Assembly (NCBI GenBank): GCA_037833965.1
Contig: AP031352.1
Location: 972,501-1,036,500 of the forward strand
DNA from: Marchantia polymorpha subsp. ruderalis
Lineage: Eukaryota; Streptophyta; Marchantiopsida; Marchantiales; Marchantiaceae
Direction: 5' to 3'
DNA: 64,000 bases
Part shown: one piece after another, positions 23,778 through 35,400 of the stretch
Numbering within the stretch: position 1 is the first letter of the stretch
How the letters are laid out: each line of letters opens with the position of its first letter
Position numbers and translations under genes: made by a program
The notes under the pieces: generated by a model
What the model saw: only the letters and a program-made list of their open reading frames with translations
Told to the model about the DNA's origin: nothing
Database searches by the model: none

Positions 23778-23861
23778 TGTAATAACCCACCAAAGGCTAA
23801 AACTGCAGTATAGCAACAAAAGGTCAAACCCACAGGGACAGAGGCAACACACGGAGTACTA

Positions 23862-24680
23862 AATGTCACGTTTTAACAAACTATTGAAGAGTTTGAATTC
23901 TTAGGCTACTGTCACTCCCAGAATTACTGCAATTGCTCAACTTGGAGGTCACTCAGAGGTCGCACAGTGCAGCGTAGTTTGCCCCAACACACACTTGAAA
24001 CTGTAAAAGCACAACTCAGAGGTCGGTTAGGTCCTCTACTTAAGATTCAGGGGGAAAGTTCCTCAGGAGTACGCTCAGAGGATCTGCACGTAGTCACCCA
24101 ACTCCAAATTTACAACCCTTCCACTAGTTACTGCTAGTGCAGGGCATCCGGGTTGGAATTCCTACTTCGGATGCGGTACCTTCGTCAAACCAAAGTCATT
24201 CTCACGCGGTGAACAACACACTCAACTCACAAAACGCGCAGAGAATACTAAAATCCGAACTGAGAAACTCAATTGAGAAAAGATCCAATGTCACCACTTA
24301 ACAATCTATTGACGAGTTTGAATTCTCAGGCACTAGTCATTCCCGCTACCCCGAAGGCGCCTCGAGCAGCGTAAGACACACAACTTGAATTTACAACCAA
24401 TGCTTACTCCAAAGTTAACAAAACTTCACTTTGGCATTCAAGGGGAAAAATCCCGAAGGAATACAAACAAGGAAAATCGTCCGAAGGTGTAAGTCCGAAT
24501 TTGAAGATCCGGACTAGACTTTCTGCTAGCTCAGAACATTCGGCCAAGGACCTTGAGCTACAAAATGCGGTAACTTTGACAAGCTGTAGCTCCTCTTGCG
24601 CGGTGACAGATGAAAGACACAAACGCGCAGAGAAAACGAGTTCATGAACTGAACTTCCGAAACTGGAAAATCCCCCAAGG
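23862..24680. repeat. Tandem imperfect direct repeat, period 425 bp, two units
   Basis: The units start at 23862 and 24287 with AATGTCAC. Both continue with a near-identical block (AACAAACTATTG / AACAATCTATTG, then GAGTTTGAATTC, then AGGC). Both also share ACGCGCAGAGAA near their far ends (about 24235 and 24623). The middle parts are more diverged. The repeat sits at the 3' side of the element's coding pieces. Confidence 0.7.
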
Positions 24681-24689
24681 CCAACGCCT

Positions 24690-27600
24690 TGAACTACTTT
24701 ATACACTCTAAGATCGTAACTACCTAACACTACTACTCTACGCTTCATCTGCTATGCCTCCGATGCGAAGGCCGATTGCGCACTAACTCCCTACCCGTCC
24801 AATCGTCTACTCTCCTGCGCAGTCCGAGCCGCCGCAACACCTCGGTCACCTCTGCCTCGAGGTTCGCAATGGCGTCCCGCGACCTCGAGAGGAATGACTC
24901 CAACTGCTTCGCCACGCGCCGCCGACTCCGATTGTCATCTGACATCAAAGCCGCCGCACGAATCTCCATCTCTCACAAGGTCGCTCTCTCTCGCGTTGCA
25001 ATCTAGCAGCGAGTATAACCTTTTAGGCACCGGTCAACTCGCGACACTAACTCTTTCCGCGTGTGATCTGTCGCGCGCCGGTTGTGGCCTTCAAATTCCA
25101 CTAGCTGCAACTCCGCCTCCGCACGTTGCGCTCTCAATTCGTCGCACTGCGATTGCAGTCGACGCAGTAACTCCTCGTCCGTCTTCCGTGCGATTTCACT
25201 CTACTCCAGCAACCGCGTATGCCGCACAAGCTCCTCTGCCAAGATGTAATTTTGAGCTCGCTCGGAATTGAGCTCCGCCCCGATCTTCGCACGCTGAACT
25301 TCAAATTCGCGCTGAACGTCGGTCACCATAGAATCTCGCAGCTCCATCGCTTTCTTCTGCAACTTGCGTGAAAGAGTAAACTGCTCCTGCAGGAAATCGT
25401 ACCGCTCTTCTAGCTGCCTATACTTTTGGTCCAAGGCTATCAGCTCGGGATTTGTCGCTACCTTGATTCGAGTCCGATTCCTGACCAGCTCAACGTAGGA
25501 TCCTCGATGGCGGGGATCCGCGTACCTAGTCGCATTGCGATCAACGTACCGTAGTAGTGGTACCACCTGCTCGCAAAGCACTCTCGGTGTACCTCGCACC
25601 GACTCCACTTCCTCTTCCTCCGATCCTGTGTCGTCTTCGGTCTTGAAGATCTTTGTCGCCGCAAAATCCTCGGCGATTCTCTTGAGCTAAGTCGCGCTGC
25701 TTCTTCTGCCGCGACCTCCGCTCCACGTCCTGCCAACATTTTCAACTTGGTGGGAGAACTTGCTCCTGGTGAGCCTGCTTCACCTGCCCGGACTGCTACT
25801 GCCAAAGGTGCTTCGACAAAACGTCTTTGCCGAAGGCACACGTGTCTTCTCCTTCCTGCCTTCGTCCGCCGCAGATTGCTCAAGTTGCGTCTGCGCCGAA
25901 GGCGCTTGACCTGAAGTCGAGTCATCAAAGGGTACTCGCTCGTAAGCCAAGCTCTTCTCCGTTGTTGGCATGTTGGCCGGTGCCGCATGCCGTCTTCCTT
26001 GACCCGAAGGCCTACGTGCTTCCTCCGAAGGCGTCCGTGCCTTCGGTGTAGGGAGGTCAGCTGAACTCTCAAGAACTCATGCACTCACATCCTCCTCAGA
26101 GGATGGTGAGTTTCTCGTCTACGCGGCTCGTCTTGTGTCCGCGCTACTCGCCGGCAGAACAAGCTTGCGTGCCTTCTGCTTCGGTCGACTTGCGAGCTCG
26201 TGGTTTGTCCGACGTCTGACTGGAGCAGCGGGCACTTTCCGCTGGCTCTGGTCCGCTTATCCATACCACTTCCGCTTCCACGGTTCTCGCTCTCTCCACG
26301 GTTCGTCTTCCATTCTTGGCCGAGCTGGTGATGTTTTGGCGGATGCTTCGTCGGTGTCGGTATCAACCTCAACGTTCTTCACATACCTGCCCGGATTTGT
26401 TCGTGACATCAAGGGAAATTGTACCCGCTCCGTTGCTGTCAAACACCCCATCGACTGATAGAAATTGATCAAGAAGGGAGAGAGGTGATTGATCGATCCC
26501 CCCTTCTCCTGTGCGTGCTATCGCGTTGCCTTCCACAGAATCCGAGCCCAATGAATCGGAGTTCCTGACAACGCCAGCTCCACAAACCCCACCTGCCAAG
26601 ATGTCATGTAGGTGGTCCCGTGCGGCTGTAAAATTTGGAGGAGTGCTACCGCGACATTCCTCCGCTTGCGATCCTTGTAGTCACGGGTCTTGTATCCATT
26701 CTTGCTCGACTTGCAGTTCTTGAAAAGTGCATCTAAGGAAATTTCTTCTTCCTTTGTGACCTGCACACTCTCACGGTCAAATAGGAGGTCGACTTCCTCT
26801 TTCGCGCACCTTCCCAAGACCTGCTCCCAATCACTGACTTGCCTCCTCTCCGGGTGCGGTCGATAACAGCGCGGAGGTTGGTTCTTCTCCCGCAGCCACT
26901 CCCGGACTATCTCCGGGCACACCCAATTCCATCCCCATAAGAGTAAGTCGAGCTTCACTGCCAGCAGCTCGTCTTGAAATGCGCGTAGTCCGATCTGCGT
27001 CACTTTCAGCGGGACCATCCGCAGCTAAATCGACCTGGCCATTGAACTCTTGCAAAGTCTCTACGAACTCGGCTTCTGCGCGTCGGGAGCTCGGGCGAAC
27101 TCGCTGCAATCTCTCTCTGCAATTCTCTCCCACTCTCTCAAACTTTCCGCGAGCTCTCCGCGAATTCTCCACAAGACTCTTGCAAGGACTCTTCCGCTAC
27201 GCACTCTGTTGCTGTGCACTCTAGGCAAATTCCCCGCACACTTTCCTGCAACACACTCTCTGCAAACTCTCCACTGATTCTCCGGCTGCGCGTCGCGAGC
27301 TCTAGCGAATGCAAAATTGAAAATGCGAGAGTGAGTCCCTTCCTTCGGCGATCAAGATTGCTCATTGTTTGACACTTGGACTGGCCGCGGCCCACTTGAA
27401 TGCTATGCCGGCGCAGAGGCGTAACGGTACAATTCGCACGCGCGAATTCACGCTTCGCCATTGCGCAGACTCCCACACTTGTACATTCAATCTTGATCCC
27501 GCTGATTTCCGCCGACGCCGTTCTCCGTTCGCGTACCGCCGAAGGCGCTCGCGGTGAAGGTACGGAATTCCGCCGTTTCCTTTGTCCTTTCTTCTTCCGC

Positions 27601-27910
27601 CGAAGGCGAGTACTTTCGCTCAAGGCGCATCCTTCCACCAAAGGAGCATTCTAGAGGCGAAGACATTCCTTCCGCCGAAGTCAAAACCTAACGACGAAGG
27701 CGGCGCTAGTGCCAAAGGCGTTGGGGCGAAGGAATCTACCGCCGAAGGCGTCTGATGTGACGAGGTCGTTTTTCCTGTGACGAAGGCGCTTTGTGTCGCA
27801 TGTCTTCAGCGAAAGCTCCTCTGCAGTCGTCTGAGCCGAAGGTGCTTCCTTCTGCTTGGGCCAAAGACCCTTCAGCCGAATACACCTCAACAAAGGAGCT
27901 TTTGCCAAAG
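24690..27910 (-). pseudogene. Minus-strand coding part of the 4.36-kb element
   Basis: The globular part includes TSWQVGFVELALSGTPIHWA and a preceding EEEISLDALFKN stretch, vaguely recalling plant mobile-domain proteins but not assigned. The coiled-coil part includes YRQLEERYDFLQEQF and FLSRSRDAIANLEAEV, with strong heptad spacing. The arginine-rich part overlaps the CGAAGGCG motif array. Function is unknown; it may be a gag-like or structural protein of the element. Treated as a fossil and broken. Confidence 0.5.
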
Positions 27911-27925
27911 GCGTCGAAGACGCTC
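27536..27925. repeat. Dense array of degenerate CGAAGGCG motifs
   Basis: About fourteen copies of CGAAGGCG or close variants (CAAAGGCG, CGAAGGTG, CAAAGGAG) fall within roughly 390 bp, about every 28 bp but not at fixed spacing. Smaller groups occur at 25800-26050 and 24340-24500, all inside the same element. Read on the minus strand the motif gives AFGG-like peptides. Confidence 0.75.
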
Positions 27926-27983
27926 CCCTCAGCAGGAACCGTCTGTTCCATCCAAGGCACTCGACCTCGGCCTAAGCGGGCTA

Positions 27984-27999
27984 CCCCCCCCCCCCCCCC
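27984..27999. repeat. Poly-C tract (16 C)
   Basis: Sixteen consecutive C residues close to the right end of the 4.36-kb element. The exact length may be uncertain because such tracts are error-prone in sequencing. Confidence 0.9.
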
Positions 28000-28133
28000 T
28001 AGATTCTTTGAGACCTGAGATTCTCACTTTTTACTCTATTTTACGTACCGATTACTATTTACAGCTGCTGCCGCGGTACTTATTTTCCAAAAATGTTTTA
28101 ATTCCGACCAAAAACAAAAAGTGGGTTACCACA

Positions 28134-30690
28134 TCCTCCTAGACATTATTTCAGAAATATGACCTTTGAGATGATAAATCTCAAAGGTCATAGTTGTCTC
28201 AATTGGAAGAAATTCATAAAATAGATCATTGCTATAGTAGAATTGGGAACACCAAAAAAACGATACAGTTCAAAATGGAAACCACCTATAATACATTTAA
28301 GGGATGAAATCAACATACGAGCTAAGTACTAGACTCCAATAGCATCAAAATGAGAATTAAATCTCATAACACTCACTAGAGTACACATATCAAACTGACT
28401 ATCAACGTTAACATTTCTAGAATCAATCCCTTACTTGATTGTTACGTAACGAATTGCACTGCATAGTGTTCTACGTAGATTAAGCAAAAACATGTGCCAT
28501 ACATGAACTTTGCACAAAGGTGAAGAGAACTATAAAGTTTTTGTCTAGTAAGATAGGCTCTAGTGTTTTCTCTCGTAGACATGTCAAATGGTATGTTATG
28601 ATTTCATATAACTGTAATGTTAGAATAACAAAAAGGTGACATGTGCATATCATATTGTATATATTGGCTTCACAAGAGTACATCCACTGTATGAGTTTTG
28701 CACCGATTGATTATTAGTTCACACATCCATCCCATCATGACCATAATAAGAGTAGTTTCACAAAAGCTGGAGTCTTCTCCTTTTTAGTCCTGATATGTCT
28801 TATATATTGCACTTTAGCACAAACATGCACTTTTCCGTGTAATGCTTACACACTTGTTCCCCCTCGCGACTTTTTTTGTTTCCAGCAAGCAGAGTCATGG
28901 CTTGCAATAGTTGAAGCTCACATTCTTCTAGAGATATAATACTGGACAAAATGTACACACTTCAACCTCATCAGATGAATTTTCTTGTCATGCTTCAAAA
29001 GGGGCTTAATGGTTGGGCTTTCCTGATTGATCGTATGAACGAATAAACGAATTAATGCAAGCTGAGATGACTGGACTGGAATTATACTGTCGGGCCCTGT
29101 CCAGATCACAGCCCCACATGCTTTTTGGAGCTTTGATTTCTAGTCATACGGACCTCATGTCAAAAAAGCAAGCAGCAGTGACCAAGGAAGGAAGGAAAGA
29201 GGTGTTTCATGAGTCAGTAGAGCAAGTCAGACTCGAGAACAAGACAAAATGCCATAATGACCAGCTCCCTCTAAAATACAGTGACAACGTTCCAAGTCTC
29301 ATCTATCCCCTTCGGAGGCCTCGACTGTTCCCGGCGGTCCGGTTGCGGAGTTGACCGGAGAAGAACATTGATTGGACTTTACATGGCCCCGAAACAGGCA
29401 ACTCCAGGTCGCCCCTCTGGAGTCGGGAATCAAACTGGTCTCAACAAACGCTGGAATTACTATGAGACTAGTAGACTTTGACATTTGAGTTGTGTTTCTG
29501 AAGCAGCCGACTTAAAAGTCTTATATTTGTAGTTATCCAAGTTAAGGTGATGTTATGGGCCAGTGACAGAGTGAACTCGGATTAGGCGCTCTACGTACTG
29601 TATCTCTGGAGAAACGTCATGCGAAAGGATCTCCATGCATGATGAGGTGAAAGCTTGTCTCTAAAAGTCATCCGATAAATCCTCCGTAAGACTGAATCAT
29701 GAATATGATCATCCACCAATTCCTAGATTGTCTCGGACAGTAATAGAAGAAAAGTCTACCGAAAGTTGCAAGCCCAAAGAAGTTTCAATTGCATGCCCAC
29801 TAGCTCTGACTTTGTTGTGATAATTATATTATTATCTCATCCTTTCTAATTTAATTCATTTTTACCACTTCCTCTCGTAAGCAATAGGCAGATGACCTTA
29901 CTTTTTTGTGGAGATCAGAGAATCGTATCAATCAGATCTGAGGTACGTGCTGAGTTCTGTTGTTTGCAGGTTTTTTTTATGTACAGGCCTGGTTGTGGTT
30001 CCCGTCCGAAGATTCGATATTACTCTCTCTCTCTCTCCCCCCACCTCTCTCTTTCTCGAACGAAGACGATATTGATGGAGAACGACTGGGGCCATCCTCT
30101 TTGTTTTAATAAACCACAGTATTAAATGAGAATGTAGCACTTTGACTTGTGAGTATCGTGAGATATGTAAAATTTGTCACTAAAAAGAAGGAAATGGTTG
30201 AGTATGTAGACAGAGCACATGCGAACTGGGAACATCCGAGCCAGCTCGCTCATACTGTAGTGTAGGGTCCTGGCAAATATCACAGGACAGCCTTTTGGCA
30301 GCGGAACAGTACGCGGAGAAAACTTACGAGTGCTTGAAAGTCGAGGGAGGTCTTTGGGAGAATATCATGCGGATTCAAATGTCCCCGCCTTCGGCAATGC
30401 GGGCCTTGCAGCCTTGACGAGTGGAACTTGACATTCGGCGGGAGGAGAGAGCAGAGCAGAGCAGAGCAGACGAGGTGGGGTTGATGCGCTTGCAGTAGGC
30501 AGATGAAGATGTGAACATTCCTCTGAGTCTTCTCCGGCTTTGTCCTCACATCCATCAACACGAACACTGTGGATTTGATTTGACACCTCTTACCCCGCGT
30601 ACCGAGATCAGCTTCTTCGCGGTGTTGCTGCTGACGGGGATGATGTGTGTTCAATAATCCACGGACTATTCAAAGTCCAATCCCGGCAGT
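28134..30690. other. Gene-free region
   Basis: No convincing gene. A perfect 11-bp inverted repeat (GACCTTTGAGA / TCTCAAAGGTC, 7-base loop) lies at 28161-28189, just past the end of the 4.36-kb element. A TC-rich microsatellite lies near 30021-30038 and a GCAGA repeat near 30450-30472. Confidence 0.4.
28161..28189. repeat. Perfect 11-bp hairpin
   Basis: GACCTTTGAGA and TCTCAAAGGTC flank TGATAAA. It lies 28 bp beyond the edge of the 4.36-kb element. No function is evident. Confidence 0.6.
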
Positions 30691-33600
30691 CATTTATGAG
30701 CGAGAAAGCAATTCACTTTCTTGCTCGTATTGACTCGGAAGGATTTCTCCCTGTAGGAACGCTCGGGCCGGGCCTATAGGACGGAGAGAAATCGCTTTCG
30801 TCTCATATAAAAAGGTTTTGGAAACCGCAATTTGCCTTTCTCCTCCGCTTCTCTTCTCCAGATCTTTCAGCACGTTGCAGCTTTGTCTCATGCCCGTTCT
30901 CCTTTGACCAGCAGAGGGCAGGCAGTCAATGTAGCCTCCATGGCCGTTGGTTGCTGTACGAGGACATTCAACCGAGCCACGGTCATTTCCGAAAAGGTTG
31001 TTCCCAGTGAAAGAATTTTCTGTCTGCATTTGTCCTGTCCTCAGAGATGTACATTGTATCGACCAGAGTATGTACATATTCCGTGAACTGAGTACTGGTG
31101 TAAGACAAACTGCGTAGCTAACGTCATGCCGACATGTCCTCGACAAAGTTATCATTGAACAAGAAGCCCTGCACATGTAGGGTAGCAGGTCAAAATGATG
31201 TCTGATTCTGCTTTTCAGCACGTTATTATTTTGTATACATACTCTCCTGACTGACTGGTGAATCTGAATATGTGTAACCTCTGCAAAAGATGCAAGATGG
31301 CTGTATTGCAATTCGCACTTTCCATAGGTGCAAGCATACGTGCTGTTCCCAGATAAAGGGAAATACAAGCACATTGCAGTGTACATATAGGTGCAACCCG
31401 AACCTTCCCCCAGGATTTACTACGGAGAAACTCTTGGGTGCGGTTCCTTTGTGTTTCGATGCATCAAGTGGGAATATTGATATGTCCGCTTGGTTAAACC
31501 TTAATAAATTTCTGCAAGTGCAATTCTAGTAAAATTGCAACTACAATGTTTTTAGATACGTCGAAGTGATACTTCTCGGAAGTTGCAATATCTAAGTCCA
31601 TTGCAGTTATACATATTATATTTATTTCCAAACAATATAGCAAAAGGGATGTGCAGAACTCAACATGTAGCGTAGGCATGAATGAAACCCATGGGGTAAG
31701 ATGAGGCTAGGCCATAATATAGTCAAAAATCTTAGGTTGTAACATTATTATAAGTAAATTAGTTGATGTTGTACTTGATTTGTATAATAAGTGTCAAACA
31801 TTGGGAACTATCAAAAAAAAGTGACAAAAAAACAAAAAGAAGCAAAAACCACTTAAGTAAAACAATTTATTGTATTTTTTTCTTTGTTCTTCATAGCAAC
31901 TGGCCACTGTAGGATCAGAAATGCAGTTACAGAGTTGATAGGTAATTGCTAAAAATTCCATTAGTCAAGCAAGCTTGTGTTCCATCACAGAAGCAACTTC
32001 CAAGTTCTTGCACTTAGAGAGAGTAGACTGTGTAGGGTTTCATCGCATGGTGTACAGGCCGAGTGTACATTGTGCTAACTGTCGAGAGATTTTTGCGGGA
32101 GGGAGGGTAAGAAAAGGTGAAGTATACTCGAAGTTAGACCCTTTTCTGTTTTACTTTTGGTCTTTTTCTTGATGTCAAAGTCAGAAAAGCTCGGGAGGAT
32201 GGATGGTGGACCAAAATCTCATATTCAACGTTTGACTGCTGCGGCTATGTTCTAGGCGGCTGGTTTTCTAGTGATGAGAGAGGTGAGCACATGTGCTGGG
32301 TGTCGATACTGTGCACATCCCTGGGCGAGGAGTCTTCGGTCCCACATCCATTACAGATGTTTCCCACATCCATCTGTATAATTTTTCGGTAAAGGATTAG
32401 TCGAAGAAGAGTACATTCGTTGCATAGTGGTTTCTGCTCCTTTGAGTCCTTCTTCTCTGCTTGCATGCTGGACTCCCTCAGTAGTCAAATAACTGAAGGG
32501 GGGTTTTTTTTAGAAGCAAAAGGAATTTCTTTTTGTGCAGATCTGCTTCAATCTTCCTTGTTCCAAAATCAGCTGCCATCAAGTGTCATCCACCAACCCC
32601 GCCCCCACCCCCACCACTACTTTGTGTATAGGGAAACTATATTTGACTTGCAAACAAACTCGCAGCACGTAACCTTACTCATGCAAAACTCTATCCTCTA
32701 TTTGATTCTGGATAAAATGTTCCTTCTTCTAAGTTTTAAACAAGCTCACTCACAGTCTCGTTTCTGTTCTCTTCATGATTGAGTGAGACTCGTTATGGTA
32801 GACCGTACGATGTGACGGCCTCTTGGCCTGCTTACATTTCCAGTCACAATACGAAGATATCTAATCCAACATCTTTTAATGAATTAAGAGAAACGGATCT
32901 ACGTATGAATGAGTTTTGAAAATTTAAACTTGTTCATGTGACAAGGAACTCGTCATAGTACAAAATGTCATTCGAAAACGGATGTCATCCCTATGACGGT
33001 GAGGAAAAGAAGATACTAAATTCCATGATACGTTAAACCCGGCATGACCAAAGCCATTTTCGTGTAAATTAAACGTTTTCGTCGTTTTTTTTCTCTTTTG
33101 TGCTCGTTTGAAGAGTCAGTTTCAGGGACCTCTTCAATATGATTTTTTTGCACAATGATCTTCACTCCAATCAAAATCTCTTGTTAGAGTTTTTAACGAG
33201 CACTGCAGAAGAAAAACAAGTTCAATGATTTCCTATTCGAAATCATAGAGGAGAAAAATGTTCATTTTTAATCTCTTTTGATATTTCACATGAACTTTTT
33301 GTATTTGACAAGTCAAGGTACCTATCAAAACCTTCCCGAGAGTATAAGGAGTAAACTTCTAGGAGAACAAACGTACGAAATTACTTTAGCCTTTGCGCCA
33401 CTCTCTCACTTGACGTTTGATCATGGACCCGATGTCCTATACGCTGTCAGTTTCGACCTACGGCTCCTCATGTACACACAAGATCATGTAACTGAGACCC
33501 AATGATCCTAAATCAGAATTTGTCATTTTGACACCAATTTCCGAACTGGGTTAGAGGCGAGTCATATATCAGACCCCTAAATCAATTGTAATATGCAGAC

Positions 33601-35400
33601 TACGCCTTCGCGGTCTCCTAGGTCAGAATCTAGTGTCAGTGAAAGACATAACGATGGTTACTTTCCCTCTATGCAACTTGTCAGATGGAGAGTATGGTAG
33701 CAAAAGAGAACGTCGTAGCGCAAAGGCTCGAAAGGGTGTGTGATCATTCTGGGTAGAAAAAAAGGTTATAATAGAAATGGCATACGCACCTCACACAAAA
33801 AGCACTAGAGAAATGACTCATTATGCTCCACACCATGCACGTTCATTGTTGTGGTGTATCGAACGCATGTTCCAAATTTCCTCCAGAATTCCCTTCCAGC
33901 TGTATGTAACATGATTCGAAAGTGTCATTTCAGTCAGGTCTGGGGGATCTCGATTGAATTTTGCCTGGATAGTGTTCCCAGCTGATTCAACCAAAGCACA
34001 TGCTTGGATTGCCTACGTGGGGATATTGTCAAAATAATGAGGCACTGGTGTGATTAATTATCAGTACCTATGTAACTAGCTCAAGATCTGAATGATTCCA
34101 GACCGCGTCAATCATTTCCACAACAAAAATATTATGTGCACGTCCGGAGAGCAGGAAGCAGATAATCATCTACAGACTACAAAGCGAGAGAGGCACATGT
34201 TGAAATCTATCTATCCATCGTGTCTTCCATTGCTCGGTCGTCGACATCTTGTCGAAGAAAAGTGAAGTCTACAATACATTGAGGTATCATAGCGTGGGTT
34301 TGGCCATCTCCATCAATACTCTTCTCCTTTTGCAGATGACTTTACCTTGGGGTCTTATTATTTTCCCGTCCAACGGATTCATTCCCTTTCACTGCAGATT
34401 TCTTACCGAGGCAGGAGATTCTTCTCTTCGGTTTGCTGAGCTATTGTTTATTAGTCGCCTTCATCGGTCTGTATGTACATATGGGTATGTCGTTAATATT
34501 GTACTGTACTGGAAGTCAGGACAGATTCCAGCCTTACACATGTGCAGAGACAAGTCTTCTCTGCAATTTGACCCACATGAGCTCCCGCAACTCCTGCGTG
34601 GTGATGTGCGAGCGATCATTAGAGCAACTGTTGCAGAAAGTTGTTCTCCACACATTGTCGAGGACAATCCAAATTACCATCATCCTCGTTCTTCTTTCTA
34701 TACATACTGTCCTCATTCTTATTAGATCGCATACCATATATCGAGAGAAGTATATCGAACTAGGGAGAACAAAACGTTACACGAGGCATAACTGTTTTAA
34801 TTCGCACCTGACCTTTCCACTTCTCTCGAAGATTACCTGGATTTGTTTTGTCCATTGTCGGTCATCGTCACTGCTACGTTACGAGGCTCTGGTTTAGAAG
34901 ATAAAGGTATTGGCTCATCTATTTGAATACCGGACCTTTCGCGTGATATCAACAAATGAGAGAAATAGGATTATAAATTCATTCCTCCTCTAGGATGGGC
35001 CAACTTTCTTTTTTCATCCCTAAATGTCCCGCGTTCGGTAAGGTGTTACAGCTGGAAATCCAAGCCCAAGCATTGAACCAACTGCGCTGGGTTGCAAAAT
35101 AAGTATTATATCTTCCAGAAAATCGGGGTGAAACCTAGTGTTGATGAACAAGTCATTTGAGAAAGAGAGTCACAAGTCCATGAAAGTTTCGATGATAAGT
35201 GGCAATGAGGTCAAGAACAAAACAGATGCCCTATGTTGTGCCACGATTATGACAAGCTTTGATAGATAGCTGGTTGGAACGGGCTCAAACAGAGGCCTAG
35301 ATTAATATTATCATAAACTTGTGGAAGAGTTAGAAGGGTAGGAAGGAACGAAGCAAAAGAAATCACCTTGGGAGAGGGGAGGGCATTAAGAAGTGTCTCA
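30691..35400. other. Gene-free region with one TATA-like site
   Basis: No recognisable gene. A TATA-like CATATAAAAAGG lies at 30804-30815 on the + strand, followed by pyrimidine-rich DNA, so a transcript start near 30836 is conceivable. The only longer frame (30694-31386, minus, 230 codons) overlaps it antisense and has no motif. Beyond 31500 the sequence is AT-rich with short chance frames. Confidence 0.35.

Larger units (their letters stand above)
23778..28133 (-). mobile_element. Uncharacterised 4.36-kb TG...CA-bounded element with coiled-coil coding pieces; broken
   Basis: The left end reads TGTAATAACCCACC and the right end GTGGGTTACCACA, so the ends are short inverted copies. The 5 bases outside are TTCTC and TCCTC, a near-perfect 5-bp target duplication. 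Such ends are typical of long terminal repeats, so it may be a giant solo LTR or a large derivative of an LTR element. A DNA transposon is the alternative. Coding pieces lie on the minus strand in this order: an arginine-rich part (about 27.1-27.9 kb), a globular part (about 26.3-27.0 kb) and a coiled-coil part (about 24.7-25.6 kb). No reverse transcriptase, integrase or transposase motif was seen. The coding part looks broken, with perhaps five to ten interruptions. The proteins resemble a repeat family I remember from Marchantia. Confidence 0.6.

Noticed and set aside
28190-28420. Possible gag-like scrap on the + strand just beyond the 4.36-kb element
   Set aside because: Only a few residues recall a copia gag; too short and weak to call.
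30694-31386. 230-codon minus-strand open frame
   Set aside because: No motif, composition unlike the host proteins here, and it runs antisense across a TATA-like site. Probably chance.
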